Origin: an uncultured Jannaschia sp.
GTDB lineage: Bacteria; Pseudomonadota; Alphaproteobacteria; Rhodobacterales; Rhodobacteraceae
Assembly: GCF_947494025.1 (NCBI RefSeq)
Contig: NZ_CANLTQ010000011.1
Location: 28,210-92,209 of the forward strand
Direction: 5' to 3'
DNA: 64,000 bases
The notes beneath the pieces are model-generated. The model had not been told where the DNA came from. It saw only the letters and a list, made by a program, of their open reading frames with translations, and searched no databases. Shown one piece after another: positions 1 through 8,474 of the stretch; the stretch's first letter is position 1; each line of letters begins with the position of its first letter. The position numbers were made by a program, and so were the translations under genes.

Positions 1-401
1 CCCACATCGGACGGGTTCTCTCGCCAACCTTTGCGGGGCGTGACGCCGAGCGCCATGACGCCGAACGGCAACGGTCTTGTCCCGCGCGAGTCGCGGATCG
101 CGCCCGCGACGACGACACCGCGCCAGCCGTTCTCCACGCCGATCGCGGCCAGCCGATCCCCCATCACGCCCGTATCGACGTGACCGATCGCATCCACCAC
201 GAGGATGCGGCCCAAGCCCGGCGTCCGAAGCTCCGCAAGGACGGGCCTGTGATCGCGCTCCACGCGAAGCGTCTGGCAAGGTCCGAAGAAGCTGTCGAGT
301 CCCCCAAAACTGCGCAACGGAAGGTCCACCACGCCGACGTTTTGGTGGTGCAGATCGTAGAGATCGGCGGTGACGATCACGGGTTGCGGAGGAAGGGTCA
401 C
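1..401 (-). CDS. RraA / HMG-CHA aldolase family protein, cut by window edge
   Basis: About 133 codons are visible and the 3' end lies outside the window. The start is a GTG at 399-401 that overlaps the stop of the M32 peptidase gene (GTGA), so the two are probably translationally coupled. The translation resembles RraA-like proteins throughout: an ADLYD start region, a central LVVDAIGHVDTGVMGD segment, and VAGAIRDSRG, where Arg-Asp matches the RD pair of the HMG/CHA class II pyruvate aldolases more than the RNase E inhibitor RraA of E. coli. This family cleaves 4-hydroxy-4-methyl-2-oxoglutarate-type acids or is of unknown role. As the last gene of a peptide-uptake operon a catabolic role is more likely than RNase control, but this is inference. 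Confidence 0.8.
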   Translation of the reverse strand, partial: MTLPPQPVIVTADLYDLHHQNVGVVDLPLRSFGGLDSFFGPCQTLRVERDHRPVLAELRTPGLGRILVVDAIGHVDTGVMGDRLAAIGVENGWRGVVVAGAIRDSRGTRPLPFGVMALGVTPRKGWRENPSDV

Positions 402-1906
402 GCGGTCAGGTCTTCCACCTTGGCCGTCAGGTCGGCGATGTAGGGCGCGGTGTCGAGGCCGCGCCCGGTGGCGCGGGTCAACGTCTCCTCCGGCGTGGAC
501 GACCGGCCGTGGGACCAGACATTCGCGCGCATGTCCTCGAAGAGTGGTCGATAATCGCCCGCCTCCAGCCCCTCGGACACCCCGGACCGCCGGCAGGCCG
601 CCGCGAAGAGTTGCGAGGACATGACGTTGCCCAGCGTGTAGGTCGGGAACGAGCCGACATAGCCATGCGACCAGTGCACGTCCTGAAGCACGCCGCGCGT
701 GTCGTCGGGCACGTCGATGCCCAGCGTCTCGCGCATCTTCCCGTTCCAGACCTGCGGCAAGTCGGCCACGTCGATGGTCCCGTCTATCAGGTCCGCCTCG
801 ATCTCGGAGCGCAGGATGATGTGCATGTCATAGGTCAGTTCGTCCGCCTCGACCCGGATGTAGTCGGGACGGACGCGGTTCACCGCGCGCCAGAACTCGT
901 CCTGCGACACGTCCGCGAGCTGGTCGGGGAACTGCGCGCGCAGATCGTCGAAATGCAGCGCCCAGAAGCGCCGCGACCGGCCGACCCGGTTCTCCCACAT
1001 CCGCGACTGTGCCTCGTGCATGCCGAAGCTGGCACCGCCGACGGCATAGAGGTTCACGAGGTCCGTGGCGAAGATCGTCCGGGCATGCTCCGGCGCGACG
1101 TTCTGCTCGTACATGCCGTGCCCCGCCTCGTGCCAGAGCGCGAAGGTGCCGCCGGGCAGCCAGGACTCGCGGAACCGCGAGGTGATGCGAACGTCGTCGC
1201 GCGTAAACGAGATCTCGAACGGATGCGCGGTGTCGTCGAGCCGGCCGCGATTCATGTCGTAGCCCATCTTTTCCGCGACCTTCAGGCCGAACGCCTTCTG
1301 CGCGGGGATCGGGAAATCCCGCGCCATGAAGTCGTGACGCGGCTGCGGCGCGTCCGCCGCCCGCTGGATCAGCGGCACGAGCGCGGCTTTCAGCTCGGCA
1401 TAGATGGCTTGCAGCCGGGCATGGGTCATTCCCGGCTCGAACTGGCCGACCATCGCGTCGTAGGGGTGGTCGCCGCCGATCGCCCCGGCGATGCGCCGCT
1501 GCAACGCCATCATCCGCTCGAGGACAGGGGCGTAGGCGGAGAAATCGTTCGCGGCGCGGGCGGCGACCCAGATCGAATGGGCGCGCGAGGACAGCGCGGC
1601 CTTCTCCGCGATCACGTCGGCGGGGATGCGGGCGAGCGTGCGGATCTCCCGCCGGGCCAGCGCCACGGCGCGGGCGGGCAGGTCGTCGCCATCCCCGACT
1701 TCGTCTTGGGCAGCGTTCAGCGCGGCGGCCATCGCGTCGGACGTCGCCATCTCGCGTGCCAGCATCGTGAGCGTCGCCACCTGCTCGGCGCGCGCATCGA
1801 CGCCGCCGGGTGGCATCATGGTCCGGCTGTCCCAGGCAAGCAGGTTCAGCGTGCAGAGCACGTCGTTGATCCGCGCGATGCGGGCCTGGAAATCAGCGTA
1901 GCTCAT
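398..1906 (-). CDS. M32 family metallocarboxypeptidase (carboxypeptidase Taq type)
   Basis: This 502-residue protein has the full length usual for M32 carboxypeptidases. These are cytoplasmic zinc enzymes that remove C-terminal residues from peptides. The zinc motif HEAGH lies at residues 259-263, within LWHEAGHGMYEQN. The family-typical C-terminal stretch with VNRVRPDYIRVEADELTY and SFPTYTLGN is also present. The ATG overlaps the stop of the upstream ATPase gene (ATGA) and its own stop overlaps the next gene's GTG. It therefore belongs to the peptide ABC transporter operon and would trim the imported peptides. No damage is visible. Confidence 0.95.
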   Translation of the reverse strand: MSYADFQARIARINDVLCTLNLLAWDSRTMMPPGGVDARAEQVATLTMLAREMATSDAMAAALNAAQDEVGDGDDLPARAVALARREIRTLARIPADVIAEKAALSSRAHSIWVAARAANDFSAYAPVLERMMALQRRIAGAIGGDHPYDAMVGQFEPGMTHARLQAIYAELKAALVPLIQRAADAPQPRHDFMARDFPIPAQKAFGLKVAEKMGYDMNRGRLDDTAHPFEISFTRDDVRITSRFRESWLPGGTFALWHEAGHGMYEQNVAPEHARTIFATDLVNLYAVGGASFGMHEAQSRMWENRVGRSRRFWALHFDDLRAQFPDQLADVSQDEFWRAVNRVRPDYIRVEADELTYDMHIILRSEIEADLIDGTIDVADLPQVWNGKMRETLGIDVPDDTRGVLQDVHWSHGYVGSFPTYTLGNVMSSQLFAAACRRSGVSEGLEAGDYRPLFEDMRANVWSHGRSSTPEETLTRATGRGLDTAPYIADLTAKVEDLTA

Positions 1907-2898
1907 TCGGTCGGCTCCGGATGGTCGAGGTGGCAGGCGGCGACATGGACCGGCCCGCGAGGCGTGAGCGTCGGGACCTCCGATCGGCAGCGGTCGAAGG
2001 CGTGGGGACAGCGGGTGCGGAACAGGCAACCGGACGGCAGGTTGATGGGGCTCGGCAACTCGCCCCGCGCCGCGGCGCGATGCGTGCGGCGACCGGGGTC
2101 GATTTCGGGCGCGGCGGCAAGAAGCGCTTGGGTGTAGGGATGGCGCGGGTCGCGGAACAGGCGCTCGGTCGGCGCCACTTCCACGACCTTGCCCAGATAC
2201 ATGACGGCGACGCGGTGCGAGATGTGGCGGACCAGCCGCAGGTCGTGGGCGACGAAGACCACGGTGAGCGACAACCGGTCCTGAAGCTCCAGCAGGAGAT
2301 TGACCACCTGCGCCTGCACCGAAACGTCGAGCGCGGAAACCAGTTCGTCGGCGACGAGCACCTCCGGCTCGACGGCCAGCGCACGGGCGATCCCGATGCG
2401 CTGGCGCTGCCCGCCCGAGAAGGCGTGGGGATGGCGGTCCGCCGCGTCGGGGGGCAGACGCACCGTGTCGAGCAGCTCCGCGACCCGTGCGTCGATCTCG
2501 CCCGGCGGACGCATCCGGTGGACGCGCAGCGCCTCCGAGAGGATCTGGCGCACGCTCATGCGGGGGTTCAGCGAGGAATACGGATCCTGGAAGATCATCT
2601 GGACCCGGGCGTTGAACCGCCGCCGCTCCGCCCCGGATAGGGTCGCGATGTCGGTGCCGTCGTAGACCACACGTCCATCGTCGCAGTCGAGGAGCCGCAC
2701 GAGACACCGCGCCAGCGTGGACTTGCCGCAGCCGCTCTCGCCCACGATGCCGAGCGTTTCGCCGCGTTGCACGTCGAGGCTGACGCCGTTCAAGGCGTGG
2801 ACGGCCGCAGGCGGCTCGCGACGCGCCCATTGCAGGAGCGAGCGGGGGATCGCGAAGTCCTTGGAGACGTCAATCGCGGAGAGAAGCGCCTCAGCCAT
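1903..2898 (-). CDS. Peptide ABC transporter ATPase, DppF/OppF type
   Basis: This 331-residue cytoplasmic ATPase would energise peptide import. It shows Walker A GESGCGKST, the signature FSGGQRQR and the Walker B region VLVADELVSALD. The last is odd, because a Leu replaces the Pro of the usual DEPxSALD. The C-terminal extension has the cysteine cluster GCLFRTRCPHAFDRC typical of the oligopeptide/dipeptide ATPase C-terminal domain. The chosen ATG at 2898 gives MAEALLSAIDVSKDF and overlaps the upstream ATPase gene by 8 bases. An earlier in-frame start would add a poorly conserved leader. It pairs with the neighbouring ATPase to drive the two permeases. Confidence 0.93.
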   Translation of the reverse strand: MAEALLSAIDVSKDFAIPRSLLQWARREPPAAVHALNGVSLDVQRGETLGIVGESGCGKSTLARCLVRLLDCDDGRVVYDGTDIATLSGAERRRFNARVQMIFQDPYSSLNPRMSVRQILSEALRVHRMRPPGEIDARVAELLDTVRLPPDAADRHPHAFSGGQRQRIGIARALAVEPEVLVADELVSALDVSVQAQVVNLLLELQDRLSLTVVFVAHDLRLVRHISHRVAVMYLGKVVEVAPTERLFRDPRHPYTQALLAAAPEIDPGRRTHRAAARGELPSPINLPSGCLFRTRCPHAFDRCRSEVPTLTPRGPVHVAACHLDHPEPTE

Positions 2899-3895
2899 CC
2901 CGCATCGCCCTCCGAACGGGAGACCCGGCGGCGGCGACTGCACCGGCATTGTGACAGGCCGCATGATGGCCGGGGCTCATCTCCGCAAGCCGGGGCCGCG
3001 TGCGCCGGCAGATGTCGGTGGCGAAATCGCAGCGCGGGTTGAAGGCGCAGCCTTCCGGGATCCGGGCGAGGCCCGGCGGCGTGCCCTCGATGCTGAGAAG
3101 CATGCTGCGCTCCGCCCCGGCCTGCGGCACCGATCCCAGAAGACCGTGCGTATAAGCATGACGCGGACACGCGAAGACATCCGCGACCGCGCCTTCCTCC
3201 ACGATCCGCCCCGCATACATCACCGCCATCCGGTCGCAGGTGGCGGAGACGACGCCGAGATCGTGGGTCACGAACACGACGCTCATCGCCAGCTCATCAC
3301 GCAATTCCAGGATCAGCTTCAGGATCTGGTCCTGGATCGTCACGTCGAGCGCCGTTGTCGGCTCATCCGCGAGCAGCAGTTTCGGGTCGGAGGCGAGCGC
3401 GATGGCGATCATCGCGCGCTGCCGCATGCCACCGGAGAACTGGTGCGGGAACTCGTCAAGCCTGCGCGCCGCGTCGGGAATGCCGACCAGATCCATCAAC
3501 TCGCGCGCCCGTGCGCGGCGCCCCCGACCGTCGAGCTTCGTATGGGCGCGCAAGTTCTCCTCGATCTGCACACGGATAGGCAGGACGGGGTTCAGCGCCG
3601 TCATCGGCTCCTGGAAGATCATCGAGATCTCGCCGCCCCTGACGCCGCGAAGCTCCGCCTCGTTCATCGCCAGGACGTCGCGCCCGTGCCAGCAGACGGA
3701 TCCCGCGACTCGGCCGCCCGCGGGCAGCAGGCGCAGGAGCGAGCGGAGCGTGACGCTCTTGCCCGACCCGCTTTCGCCCACCAGGCCCAGCACCTCGCCC
3801 GGCATGACATCGAAGGAGACGTCGCGCACCGCGTGCAAGGCTCCATCGCCGAACGTGGTCGTGAGGCCCCGGACCCGGAGGATCGGCTCGCTCAT
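2891..3895 (-). CDS. Peptide ABC transporter ATPase, DppD/OppD type
   Basis: This 334-residue ATPase is the partner of the DppF-type ATPase downstream. It has Walker A GESGSGKS, the signature FSGGMRQR, Walker B LLADEPTTALDVTIQ and the C-terminal cysteine motif GCAFNPRCDFATDICR, all usual for this family. The start is the ATG giving MSEPILRVRGL, which overlaps the stop of the permease gene (ATGA). It lies third of four transporter genes after the binding-protein gene. The substrate is probably an oligopeptide or similar amide-containing compound, judged from the peptidases around it; the ATPase itself says nothing about specificity. Confidence 0.93.
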   Translation of the reverse strand: MSEPILRVRGLTTTFGDGALHAVRDVSFDVMPGEVLGLVGESGSGKSVTLRSLLRLLPAGGRVAGSVCWHGRDVLAMNEAELRGVRGGEISMIFQEPMTALNPVLPIRVQIEENLRAHTKLDGRGRRARARELMDLVGIPDAARRLDEFPHQFSGGMRQRAMIAIALASDPKLLLADEPTTALDVTIQDQILKLILELRDELAMSVVFVTHDLGVVSATCDRMAVMYAGRIVEEGAVADVFACPRHAYTHGLLGSVPQAGAERSMLLSIEGTPPGLARIPEGCAFNPRCDFATDICRRTRPRLAEMSPGHHAACHNAGAVAAAGSPVRRAMRDG

Positions 3896-4728
3896 CGGCG
3901 CCCCCGGAGAAGTTCGGCCAGCCCGTCGCCCAGAAGCGAGAATCCAAGCCCCGTGATCACGATCGCGATGCCGGGGAAAACCGAGATCCACCACGCGGTC
4001 GCCATGAAATTCTTGCCGTCCGCGATCTGCACGCCCCATTCGGCTGCGGGCGGCTGCGCCCCGAGGCCAAGGTAGCCCAGCGACGATCCGAGCAGGATCG
4101 CCAGCGCCATGTCGGTCATCCAGTAGACGACGGCGGGCGTGATCGCGTTCGGCAGGAGGTGGCGGAAGATGATGCGCGCATGCGTATAGCCCATCGCGCG
4201 CCCCGCATCGGCGTAGTCGAGCCGCTTCTGCACCTTCACCTCCGCCGCGACGATCCGAGCGTAGAACACCCAGCCGACGACGCCGATGGCGATATACATG
4301 TTCATGAGGCCCGGCCCCAGAACCGAGACGATGGCGATGACGAGAACAAGGAACGGGAAGGTGATGACGGCATCCACGACGCGCCCGAACATCGCCTCCG
4401 TCGCGCCGCCGACATAGCCGACGATGGCGCCCACCGTCGTACCGAAAAGAAACGGAAACAGCGTCGCGAAGAGCGCGATCTGCATGTCGATCGTGTAGGC
4501 ATGCAGCACGCGGGAAAGCACGTCACGCCCGAAATTGTCGGTGCCGAAGGGATGGGCGGCGCTCGGGGGGGCGAGCAGGTTGACGTAGTCCATCGCCAGC
4601 GGATCGTAGGGCGCAAAGAACTGCGGAAAGGCCGCGACGATCACGCTCGCCAGAAGGATCGCGCCGCCGAAGAGGAGCGGACGCGGCAGGCGGCCGACGC
4701 GGGCGGGGATGTCGGCGACGACGGTTAT
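3892..4728 (-). CDS. Peptide ABC transporter permease, DppC/OppC type (non-canonical start)
   Basis: This inner-membrane permease has the family motifs HPFGTDNFGRDVLSR and, near the C-terminus, LGLGAQPPAAEWG, plus the EAA-type loop around residues 165-190. The start is uncertain. The first ATG/GTG/TTG in frame is GTG at 4644, inside the first transmembrane helix. The reading frame carries a convincing N-terminus upstream (RPLLFGGAILLASVIVAAF) with no legal start. It reaches an ATA at 4726-4728 that overlaps the upstream stop as ATAA, exactly where an ATGA junction would be expected. From ATA the protein has 278 residues; from GTG 250, truncating helix 1. The transporter role is secure. Confidence 0.88.
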   Translation of the reverse strand: MTVVADIPARVGRLPRPLLFGGAILLASVIVAAFPQFFAPYDPLAMDYVNLLAPPSAAHPFGTDNFGRDVLSRVLHAYTIDMQIALFATLFPFLFGTTVGAIVGYVGGATEAMFGRVVDAVITFPFLVLVIAIVSVLGPGLMNMYIAIGVVGWVFYARIVAAEVKVQKRLDYADAGRAMGYTHARIIFRHLLPNAITPAVVYWMTDMALAILLGSSLGYLGLGAQPPAAEWGVQIADGKNFMATAWWISVFPGIAIVITGLGFSLLGDGLAELLRGRR

Positions 4729-5663
4729 CGCGTCACCCGCGGGTCGAGCCAGGCCTGCAGGATGTCGGTCAGCAGGAACGTGAGCGAGACCAGCACCGCG
4801 AGCGCGATGGTCAGGCCCTGCACCACCGGATAGTCGCGACCGTAGATGCTGTCGATCATCAGGCGGCCGGCGCCCGGTACGGCGAAGACGCTCTCGGTGA
4901 TGACCGCTCCGCCCAGAAGCGTGCCGATCGACAGGCCGAACAGCGTAAGCGTCGAGATCAGCGCATTCCTGAGAATGTGGCGGAACAGGATCAGGCGGGG
5001 GCGCAAGCCCTTGGCGCGCGCGAAGGTGACGTATTCGGCGTCCACCACGCCGATGATCGCGGAACGCAGGTTCCGCATCAGGATCGCCGAAAGCGACAGC
5101 GCCAGGGTCACGGCCGGCAGGAACAGGTGGTAGAGCTGGTCGACGAACCCGTCGCCGTAGCCGCCGACCGGAAACCAGCGCAGCTTGGCGCCGAACACCG
5201 TGAGCAGGATGAGGCCCACATAGAAGACGGGCATCGACAATCCGACCTGGAACGCGCCCCGGATCGCACTGTCGGCGATCCTGTCGCGGCGGAGCGCGGC
5301 GACAAAGGCCAGCGGCACGGCGACGACGACGGCGATCAGCGCGGCCATGAAGGTGAGCAGCATCGTGATCGGCAGCCGCTCCCAGATGAGCTGGGTGACG
5401 GGGATCTTCATCGAGATGGAATTGCCCAGATTGCCGGTGAAGACCGACTGCACGAAGGCCCAGAACTGCACCGGCAGCGGCCGGTCGAGACCGAGCTCCC
5501 GGTTGATCCGTTCGACATCCGCATCCAGCGCCCGATCGCCCAGAATGGCGCTCGCCGGATCGCCGGGCAGAAGGCGAACCAGAACGAAGACCACGATCAG
5601 GATGAAGATCAGCGTCGGAATGAGCTGCAACAGGCGTCGGCCCAGAAATGCAGGTAGCGACAT
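4725..5663 (-). CDS. Peptide ABC transporter permease, DppB/OppB type
   Basis: This 312-residue inner-membrane permease has the normal length. The N-terminal helix is followed by VRLLPGDPASAILGD and the ELGLDRPLPVQFWAF region. The EAA loop is seen at RAKGLRPRLILFRHILRNAL, and the conserved C-terminal VITESVFAVPGAGRL also matches the family. The ATG at 5661-5663 follows the binding-protein gene by about 80 bases. Its stop is TAA, overlapping the apparent ATA start of the next permease. It forms the translocation pore with the DppC-type partner. Confidence 0.94.
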   Translation of the reverse strand: MSLPAFLGRRLLQLIPTLIFILIVVFVLVRLLPGDPASAILGDRALDADVERINRELGLDRPLPVQFWAFVQSVFTGNLGNSISMKIPVTQLIWERLPITMLLTFMAALIAVVVAVPLAFVAALRRDRIADSAIRGAFQVGLSMPVFYVGLILLTVFGAKLRWFPVGGYGDGFVDQLYHLFLPAVTLALSLSAILMRNLRSAIIGVVDAEYVTFARAKGLRPRLILFRHILRNALISTLTLFGLSIGTLLGGAVITESVFAVPGAGRLMIDSIYGRDYPVVQGLTIALAVLVSLTFLLTDILQAWLDPRVTR

Positions 5664-5744
5664 GGGGCGGGGCCCTTGTTCAGCGGAGGTCTTGCCAAGG
5701 CGGGATCGTCGGGCGCGCGCGCGACGCCCCCGACGCGTGCGAGC

Positions 5745-7331
5745 CTATTCGGTCTCGAGATAGGTCTCGCGGAAGATGTTGTTGCCCAGCGGGATCTGAT
5801 AGAACCCCTTCACGTTCTGCTGCAGCGCGACCGGATACGGCGTCTCGTAGAGCAGGATGATCGGGCCGGTCTGGTTGTAGATCTCCTGGATGCGGGCGTA
5901 TTGTTCGGCCCGCGTCTCCTCGTCCATCTCGGATTGCGACGCCTCGAACAGCGAGTCGACCTCTTCGGACTTCCAGCCGGAATGGAGGGCGTCGATTGTG
6001 GGCGAATAGGCGAAATAGGACGTGATCTGACTCGGATCGGCGATGTCGTTTGTCCAGGCGCCGGCACGCATCTGGAACGTGCCGTTGCGGTACTGCTCCG
6101 TCCGGGTGGCGTTGTCGACCTGCTCGATCTCAAGATCGATGCCGATCTGGCTCCACATCTGTTGCAGGGCCGTGGCGATGCCCAGTTCATCCTGGTTTCC
6201 CGCGAGCGTCAGGATGCTGGCGGAGAAGCCATCGGGATACTCCGATTCCGACATCAGCCGCTGCGCCTGTTCGAGGTCGTAGGGAAACACAGCGCCGTCG
6301 CCCGTATGCAGCGGCGTGGTGGATGACATGTAGGACGAGGTGGGCGTGCCGACGCCAAAGGTCACGACCTGAATGATCGCATCCTTGTTGGTGGCGTAGT
6401 TCATCGCTTGCCGGACCTTCTCGTCCGAAAGCGGGTTCGCCTCGCCGTCGAGTTCCGGCCGTACGTTCAGGATGATGTCGGCCACGCGGGTGGACGGGAA
6501 CAGTTCCATATCGATGTTCGGGTCGGCCTCGAGCTCCGCCACGCGGGCGAAGGGGATGAGCTCGGCGCCGTCGATCTCGCCCGATTGCAGGCGCAGGATC
6601 CGGGTGGCGTCGTCAGGGATGATCTCGAAGGTCACGCCATCGAGATAGGGCAGCTTCTCCCCGTCTTCCCCGTCTGCCCAGTAATGCTCGTTCTTGACGA
6701 GCTTCAGGGTCGATCCGCGGTCCCAGCTTTCCAGAACGAAGGGCCCCGATCCGATAGGGTTCTCGGCGAAGGCGGTGGCCTTCTCCAGATCGGTCTCACC
6801 CGGCATCGCCTCGAAGGCGTCCTTCGGCAGGATGGCCGTATTGAAGACCGAAAGCGCCGGCAGGATCGCCGGATCGGGCTGGCTTAGCTGAATCTCGATG
6901 GTCGTGTCGTCGGGCGCCGTCACTTCGGACACGGCGGACAGGAGGAAGTTCCATATGCCGTTATCGGGGTTTCGGGCGCGGTCGAGCGACCAGATCACGT
7001 CCTCGGTGGTGATCGGCGAACCGTCGGAGAACGTGATGCCGTCGCGAAGCGTCAGCGTCACCACCGTGCCGTCGTCGGACACCGACCAGTCGGTGGCGAG
7101 CCCCGCCTCGACCGACTGCCCGTCGGCGGTCGGGAGCAGCAGCGTGTCGTACATGTTCGACAGGATCCAGATGTCCACGTTGGCGTCGTTCAGGACCGGA
7201 TCAAGGAACAGCGAATCCGCGTAGCGCCCGAACGTCATCACGCCGCCGCGTTCCTGCGCCTGCACCAGGGCCGTCGTGCCCATCAATACCGTCGCGGCCG
7301 CGGCCAGAACTTTCGCCCGTGTCAATGTCAT
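5745..7331 (-). CDS. Peptide ABC transporter solute-binding protein (SBP family 5)
   Basis: This 528-residue periplasmic binding protein captures the substrate of the peptide-type importer. The ATG at 7329-7331 gives a clear Sec signal peptide, MTLTRAKVLAAAATVLMG and on to a cleavage site near ALVQAQE. An upstream in-frame start would put 29 extra residues before it. The family-5 fold is indicated by LATDWSVSDDGTVVTLTLR, FSDGSPITTEDVIWSLDRARN, GSGPFVLESWD and KVRQAMNYATNKDAI. It is the first gene of the leftward operon, and an unusually G-rich ribosome site (GGGGGCC) precedes it. Substrate is unknown; peptides are favoured because an M32 carboxypeptidase is in the same operon. Confidence 0.94.
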   Translation of the reverse strand: MTLTRAKVLAAAATVLMGTTALVQAQERGGVMTFGRYADSLFLDPVLNDANVDIWILSNMYDTLLLPTADGQSVEAGLATDWSVSDDGTVVTLTLRDGITFSDGSPITTEDVIWSLDRARNPDNGIWNFLLSAVSEVTAPDDTTIEIQLSQPDPAILPALSVFNTAILPKDAFEAMPGETDLEKATAFAENPIGSGPFVLESWDRGSTLKLVKNEHYWADGEDGEKLPYLDGVTFEIIPDDATRILRLQSGEIDGAELIPFARVAELEADPNIDMELFPSTRVADIILNVRPELDGEANPLSDEKVRQAMNYATNKDAIIQVVTFGVGTPTSSYMSSTTPLHTGDGAVFPYDLEQAQRLMSESEYPDGFSASILTLAGNQDELGIATALQQMWSQIGIDLEIEQVDNATRTEQYRNGTFQMRAGAWTNDIADPSQITSYFAYSPTIDALHSGWKSEEVDSLFEASQSEMDEETRAEQYARIQEIYNQTGPIILLYETPYPVALQQNVKGFYQIPLGNNIFRETYLETE

Positions 7332-7505
7332 TGGAAGGCCCCCATGTTCGATTGTTATATTTCCGTGGATCGTTCCATCTCGTGCGACACAAGTCAACAA
7401 TACGGTTTTTGCCGACATACCTAGGAAAACCCGCTTGGCTGCTGCACCATGCGCTCATGTGCTCGGAAATCGCCCTCGAAGCGGATTACGGTGAGGAGCA
7501 AACGG
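7332..7505. promoter_or_regulatory. Divergent promoter region between peptide ABC operon and GntR operon
   Basis: This 174-base space separates the divergent binding-protein and GntR genes, so promoters for both operons and the GntR operator should lie here. It is more AT-rich than its flanks around 7351-7365 and 7395-7412. ATTGTT at 7351-7356 and AACAAT at 7396-7401 form a widely spaced inverted pair that is only a weak operator candidate. GAGGAG just before 7506 is the ribosome site for the regulator. Confidence 0.45.
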
Positions 7506-8474
7506 ATGGACGTGAAGATCGATCGCGACAGCGCCATTCCCGCGCGCCAGCAGATCCGCGCGGCGATCGTTCGCCAGATCGCCTCCGGCGGGCTTGGCGT
7601 AGGGATGCCTCTGCCGTCGGTCCGCGACCTCGCCGACCGCGCGGGCATCGCCCCGATGACCGTTACCCGGGCCTATGCCGATCTCAAGCAGGCCGGCCTG
7701 ATCGAGGCGCGGACGGGGGCCGGCACCTTCGTCTCCGAAAGCGCCCTGTCGCGCCTGGGCACCACCGGCCGCGCGGTCGGCATCTGGCAGATCATCGACG
7801 ACCTGATCGCGGAGGCGGCCGCGCACGGGATCGAGGTAGCCGATCTCCTGTCGCTCGTCGCCGCACGCGATCTGGCCGCGAAATCCGAGCCCCGCATCGT
7901 CATGGTCGGCCTGTTCACGGAGGCCACGCGCAGCTATGCCGCCTGCGTCGCCGAACAGACCGCGATCTCGATCGAGCCGATCGCGCTCTGGGACGAGGCG
8001 CCGGAGGATGCCGCGCTGACGGCGCGCCTTGCCGACGCGGACCTGATCCTGACCTTCGCCACCCTGCATGACAGGCTGGCGGCGCTGGCCCCCGGCCGGG
8101 AGGTCATCTCGCTGCGGTTCATTCCGGCGGAGCAGACCCGTCTGGCGCTGGCCGCGCTCGACCCGATGGCGCGGCTGGTCGCGGTGTCGCGGTTCGAGGA
8201 CTTCCTCCCGATCCTGACGCTGGGCGTGCGCCGCTTCGCCTCCCACGTCCAGTCGGTCACGCCGCGCATGCTCGACGCGTCGGACCTGCCGGCGCTGCTG
8301 AAAACGGCCGACGTGGTCGTCATGTCCAGCGGTGCCGAGAGCGCGGCCAGGGCCGCCCGGCCGGGCGCGGCGCTCATCGAGTACCTGCACGTTCCCGACC
8401 CCGGCGACATTGGCCGGCTGGTCCTCCCCAGACTGGGTTTCGCGACCCCCGATGCGAGAAAGGAAGCTTCTTGA
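7506..8474 (+). CDS. GntR family transcriptional regulator
   Basis: This 322-residue DNA-binding regulator has an N-terminal winged helix-turn-helix of GntR type, residues about 5-75. Key segments are IRAAIVRQIASGGLGVGMPL, PSVRDLADRAGIAPMTVTRA and IEARTGAGTFV. The remaining 240 residues look like a Rossmann-type ligand-sensing domain rather than FCD or UTRA, with two hydrophobic strand-rich lobes starting at RIVMVGLFTEATRSYA. The ATG at 7506 follows a GAGGAG ribosome site. It overlaps the creatininase-family gene and is divergent from the peptide importer, so it probably controls both operons in response to the substrate or an early product. The effector is unknown. Confidence 0.85.
   Translation: MDVKIDRDSAIPARQQIRAAIVRQIASGGLGVGMPLPSVRDLADRAGIAPMTVTRAYADLKQAGLIEARTGAGTFVSESALSRLGTTGRAVGIWQIIDDLIAEAAAHGIEVADLLSLVAARDLAAKSEPRIVMVGLFTEATRSYAACVAEQTAISIEPIALWDEAPEDAALTARLADADLILTFATLHDRLAALAPGREVISLRFIPAEQTRLALAALDPMARLVAVSRFEDFLPILTLGVRRFASHVQSVTPRMLDASDLPALLKTADVVVMSSGAESAARAARPGAALIEYLHVPDPGDIGRLVLPRLGFATPDARKEAS

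Noticed and set aside
509..2137. A 542-codon open frame antisense to the M32 peptidase and ATPase genes
   Set aside because: High GC keeps the opposite strand open. The translation is Arg/His/Val-rich with no domain, while the - strand frames have clear motifs and overlapping starts and stops.
398..2830. Reading the M32 peptidase as an 810-residue fusion with upstream sequence
   Set aside because: The extra 308 codons are out-of-frame sequence over the ATPase gene; the ATGA overlap at 1904-1906 gives the natural start.
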